From positions 21,098-85,097 of the forward strand of contig JANQEL010000048.1 of assembly GCA_028278345.1 (NCBI GenBank): a DNA stretch of 64,000 nt, in the 5' to 3' direction. The position numbers and the translations under genes are program-made. This document shows, piece by piece, positions 61,378 through 64,000 of the stretch (positions within the stretch are counted from its first letter, which is position 1; the number at the start of each line of letters is the position of its first letter). The DNA comes from Myxococcota bacterium. GTDB taxonomy: Bacteria; Myxococcota_A; UBA9160; UBA4427. The notes under the pieces were generated by a model. That model ran no database searches, was not told where the DNA came from, and saw nothing but the letters and a program-made list of their open reading frames with translations.

Positions 61378-62681
61378 GAAACCGAACCTTCGAGCACCTC
61401 GAGGCGGCGCTTGGGATCCGCCTGGGGATGCCCGGCCGCGGCGGCCTGTTCGCCTTCGGCGTCGAGGTAGCGCGCCTCGATGCGCGCGAGTACGTCTTCG
61501 ACCGCGATCGAGCGGATGCAGATCGGGTCCGCGCAATAGCTCACCTTCAGGTTGTAGTTGGTGAGGCAGGGCCCGCAGTAGAGATCCTTGTAGATCACCA
61601 GGTCGTGGGCGTTGCCGGGCCCGTATTGCTCGGGATTGGTGGGACCGAAGAAGGCGACCACGGGTGTGTGGATCGCCGCGGCGAGGTGGACGATCGAGGT
61701 GTCGTTCGACACCACGAGGTTGCAGCGCTCGAGGAGCACGAGGAGCTCGACGATCGAGAGTGCGTCGCAGGCGTTGACCGCAGCATCGGCCTGCCGCATC
61801 TGCGCGAGGGTCTCGCGCACCAGTTCGGCCTCGTCCTCGCCCTTGCCCGTGAACGCGATGCGAGCGCCGTGGCGGATGATGAGCTCGTCGCAGAGTCTTG
61901 CGAAGTACTCCGTCGGCCAGCGCTTGAGGGGAACGCGGTAGTAGTTGGGGCCGCTTCCCACGTGAACGCCGATCACGGGGAAGTGCACTTTGCCCGAGCC
62001 TTGGTCCCCGAGCCCCAGCATGTCGTCGACCTTCGCCCGCGCTTCGACGGGATGTTCGAAGACGACGGGCCGCTTGCGCGTGTCGATCCCGAGCGGGCGC
62101 AGCAGGCGCATGAAGGTGCGCGACATGTGATCGGCGTCGTTGTAGACGACACGGGTCGTGAAGAGCCAACCGCGGCGCTGGCCATCGGTGTTGAAACCGA
62201 TGCGCTCCTTCGCGCCGGAGACGTAGGCGAAGATCGTCGAGAGCTTGATGAACTGCTCGAAGTCGAGCACGAGGTCGTAGCGCCCGCGGCGAACTTCGAA
62301 GAAGGCGCGAGCGAGGGAGCCGAAGAGGCGAAGCGGGCCGCCCATCGAGAGCGGGATCACTCTTTCGACCTGACCCGAGTGCTCGAGCAGGCTCTTGTTC
62401 TCCTCGAGGGTCAGGAAGTCGACCTCCACGCCGGGAAAGCCTCGGTGCAGGGCGCCCAGGGCGGGCAGGATCATCGCGATGTTGCCGAGGCCGTAGGTCT
62501 TGATGCACAGCACGCGCGCGGGGACGAAGGGGGCGCGACCGCGCTGGGGTGGCGTGGTGGCATACATCGAGGGTTGGCGACGCGAGCCGAGGGCCGCGCG
62601 CAGGCGCGAGTGCGCAAAGAGCACCGCGCAAATCGCGAGCCCCACCCAACCGTCGATCTTGCGTGTGAGGTTTCCGTCCAT
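61374..62681 (-). CDS. GT9 family (heptosyltransferase-like) glycosyltransferase
   Basis: A 435-residue GT-B glycosyltransferase of the ADP-heptose:LPS family. Signatures: LCIKTYGLGNIAMILPALGAL, GAKERIGFNTDGQRRGW, VIGVHVGSGPNYYRVPLKRWP, and the donor region LVVSNDTSIVHLAAAIHTPVVAFFGPTNPEQYGP. A C-terminal cysteine group (YCGPCLTNYN, YCADPICI) is common in this family. An N-terminal hydrophobic stretch may dock to the membrane. It probably extends the LPS core or a related glycan. Start 62681 (MDGNLTRKI). It is coupled to the radical SAM gene. Confidence 0.92.
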   Translation of the reverse strand: MDGNLTRKIDGWVGLAICAVLFAHSRLRAALGSRRQPSMYATTPPQRGRAPFVPARVLCIKTYGLGNIAMILPALGALHRGFPGVEVDFLTLEENKSLLEHSGQVERVIPLSMGGPLRLFGSLARAFFEVRRGRYDLVLDFEQFIKLSTIFAYVSGAKERIGFNTDGQRRGWLFTTRVVYNDADHMSRTFMRLLRPLGIDTRKRPVVFEHPVEARAKVDDMLGLGDQGSGKVHFPVIGVHVGSGPNYYRVPLKRWPTEYFARLCDELIIRHGARIAFTGKGEDEAELVRETLAQMRQADAAVNACDALSIVELLVLLERCNLVVSNDTSIVHLAAAIHTPVVAFFGPTNPEQYGPGNAHDLVIYKDLYCGPCLTNYNLKVSYCADPICIRSIAVEDVLARIEARYLDAEGEQAAAAGHPQADPKRRLEVLEGSVS

Positions 62682-62881
62682 GGGGCCGCCCAGCCGCAAC
62701 TATATCATGCGGCTCGTGTCGGATCGGCCGATCTCGAGTGCGAGGCGACGCCTCTCTTTCGCGCATGCGGGGAGCACCGGAGCCGCAACTGAAGGTCTTC
62801 TCCGCACCCACGGCCATGCATCGAGCCCGAAGGCGTGATGTATCCTGCGCGCTCCAACCCCGGCGCGGAGATGCACGCTTC

Positions 62882-64000
62882 ATGACCGAAGCCCAGGTCG
62901 ATCCCCCCTCCCCGTCGGACGGGTCTGCGACCCGCAGTGCACTCGCGATGAGCGACCGCAGCTATCGGGTTCTGGTGGGCGCGACCCTCGTCGCCGCAGC
63001 CCTCTTGCGACTCTGGGCGATCGACTTCGGGCTTCCCCACCCGCGTACGCGCCCGGACGAACTCGTCGTGGTGGATCTCAGCGCCATCCCCCTCGACGGC
63101 CAGGCCGACATCGGTTGGCCGATCTACCCCCACACCTACATCTACCTGCTCGCCGCCTGGGGAGGGACACTCACGAGTGTCGGTCAGGCAATCGGCCTGC
63201 TCGAGGGCGACAGCTATCGCGAACTGCTCGAAAGCGATCCCGCTCGGATCTACCTGATCCTGCGACTGCTCTCGCCACTGCTCGGAACCCTGGCGGTGTG
63301 GCTCGCGATCCGACTCGGTGCCTCGGCCTTCTCGCGTCCGGTGGGGCTCGGCGCGGGTTGGATCGTCGCCACCAACTTCCTCCACGTACGCGACAGTCAT
63401 ACGATCAAACCCGATGTCGTGCTCTCGCTTGCGATCTTGATCGCGCTCGCGGGCGCGGTTCCCCTGGCGAGACAAGCGACGCCGAAGCGGGGCATCGCGG
63501 CAGGAGCCGCCATCGCTGCGGCGATCGGTGCGAAGTACCCGGGGGTCATGGTCGCTCCCGCCATCTACTGGGCGGCCATCATGGGAAGCGCGGGCGCGGC
63601 GGGGCGGCTCTTTAGAAGCTGGCGCAGCCTCTTCCCACCCGCCGGCCTCGCAGCGGCGGGAGCGACGATCGCGATCTTCTTCGTCACCAATCCATTCGTG
63701 TTCTTGAGCGAAGCGTCGGTGGCGGTCTGGCAGGACCTCGCACGCGCCAACCTGCCGATGTTCTTCGAGCAGGCCGAACCAGAAGAAGACGATCTGATCG
63801 GCTCGGGTCACGAGCAGTTCGAAAAGCTCGCCCGCCTCGGCAACCTGCCCGACTACGCCGACAAGCCCTGGTGGAGCGGCCTCGCGTTCCACACGGGGTT
63901 CAGCCTGCGCGAGGGGTGCGGACTCCTCTTTCTATTGATGACGCCCTTCGCACTCCTCTGGGGCGCGCCGGACACCTTTGACGAGAGCGATCCCTTATGG
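62882..64000 (+). CDS. GT39/ArnT-like membrane glycosyltransferase (3' end outside window)
   Basis: An N-terminal fragment of 373 residues, open to the right edge. Several hydrophobic helices are visible after residue 30. The first external loop has HPRTRPDELVVVD, the R-P-D-E pattern that holds catalytic acidic residues in GT39/PMT-type enzymes, followed by TNFLHVRDSHTIKPDVVL, another recurrent family segment. It likely moves a sugar from a polyprenyl phosphate, supplied by the Dpm1-like enzymes in this window. It is divergent from the GT9 gene. Confidence 0.85.
   Translation, partial: MTEAQVDPPSPSDGSATRSALAMSDRSYRVLVGATLVAAALLRLWAIDFGLPHPRTRPDELVVVDLSAIPLDGQADIGWPIYPHTYIYLLAAWGGTLTSVGQAIGLLEGDSYRELLESDPARIYLILRLLSPLLGTLAVWLAIRLGASAFSRPVGLGAGWIVATNFLHVRDSHTIKPDVVLSLAILIALAGAVPLARQATPKRGIAAGAAIAAAIGAKYPGVMVAPAIYWAAIMGSAGAAGRLFRSWRSLFPPAGLAAAGATIAIFFVTNPFVFLSEASVAVWQDLARANLPMFFEQAEPEEDDLIGSGHEQFEKLARLGNLPDYADKPWWSGLAFHTGFSLREGCGLLFLLMTPFALLWGAPDTFDESDPLW

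Overview
The DNA is GC-rich, densely coding and strongly biased to G/C at third codon positions. The gene content (multihaem cytochrome, two cytochromes P450, an HpnN-type hopanoid transporter, an F420-type luciferase-like oxidoreductase, thiolases and crotonases, polyprenol-linked glycosyltransferases, FHA and PilZ signalling proteins) suggests an uncultured bacterium of the deltaproteobacterial breadth (Myxococcota, Desulfobacterota or Binatota-like). This placement is inference. No rRNA, tRNA, CRISPR array or intact insertion sequence was seen.

Layout. 1-3.5 kb: an electron-transfer operon (three-cluster ferredoxin, di-haem b-type membrane protein, ten-haem cytochrome c). 3.5-6.4 kb: double-FHA protein, LamG-VanZ membrane protein, HpcH/HpaI aldolase. 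6.6-11.5 kb: tight operon of two P450s, a fatty-acid-hydroxylase-type enzyme and a GT39-like membrane protein. 11.5-19.1 kb: double-kinase hybrid sensor, then an MMPL/RND exporter translationally coupled to a PilZ/hydrolase/methyltransferase fusion. 19.7-25.4 kb: thiolase, SDR, MFS-acyltransferase fusion, zinc-ribbon coiled coil, aldose-epimerase-like protein. 25.5-27.3 kb: cytochrome c lipoprotein, VOC protein, EVE protein and a DCC-family protein whose second active-site cysteine codon is TGA. 27.3-28.6 kb: a non-coding, hairpin-rich tract. 28.6-38.9 kb: beta-propeller, acyl-CoA enzymes, serine hydrolase, LLM oxidoreductase, GH3 glucosidase, amidohydrolase. 39-48.8 kb: envelope glycosylation cluster (two polyprenol-phosphate-mannose-type synthases, GT4, flippase-like protein, GT39-like, methyltransferases) plus PDZ, M28 peptidase and lipoprotein genes. 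49-54.2 kb: HpnN, zinc alcohol dehydrogenase, HIT protein, small-protein/nucleotidyltransferase pair. 54.2-64 kb: PhoD-like phosphatase, KARI-like reductoisomerase, tyrosine-phosphatase-like protein, arylsulfotransferase-like lipoprotein, exported unknown, radical SAM/SPASM, GT9, and a truncated GT39-like gene.

The most notable observation is the probable selenoprotein at 26914-27270. A DCC-family (DUF393) gene is start-stop coupled to the EVE gene. Its CxxC motif reads C-G-F-TGA, the frame stays open and normally biased for about 100 codons afterwards, and a perfect 7-bp hairpin with a GAU loop begins 10 nt after the TGA, in the place and form expected of a bacterial SECIS. Other leads are the PilZ/hydrolase/methyltransferase fusion, the electron conduit with a nine-cysteine cytoplasmic segment, and the structured non-coding tract that may be a decayed group II intron.
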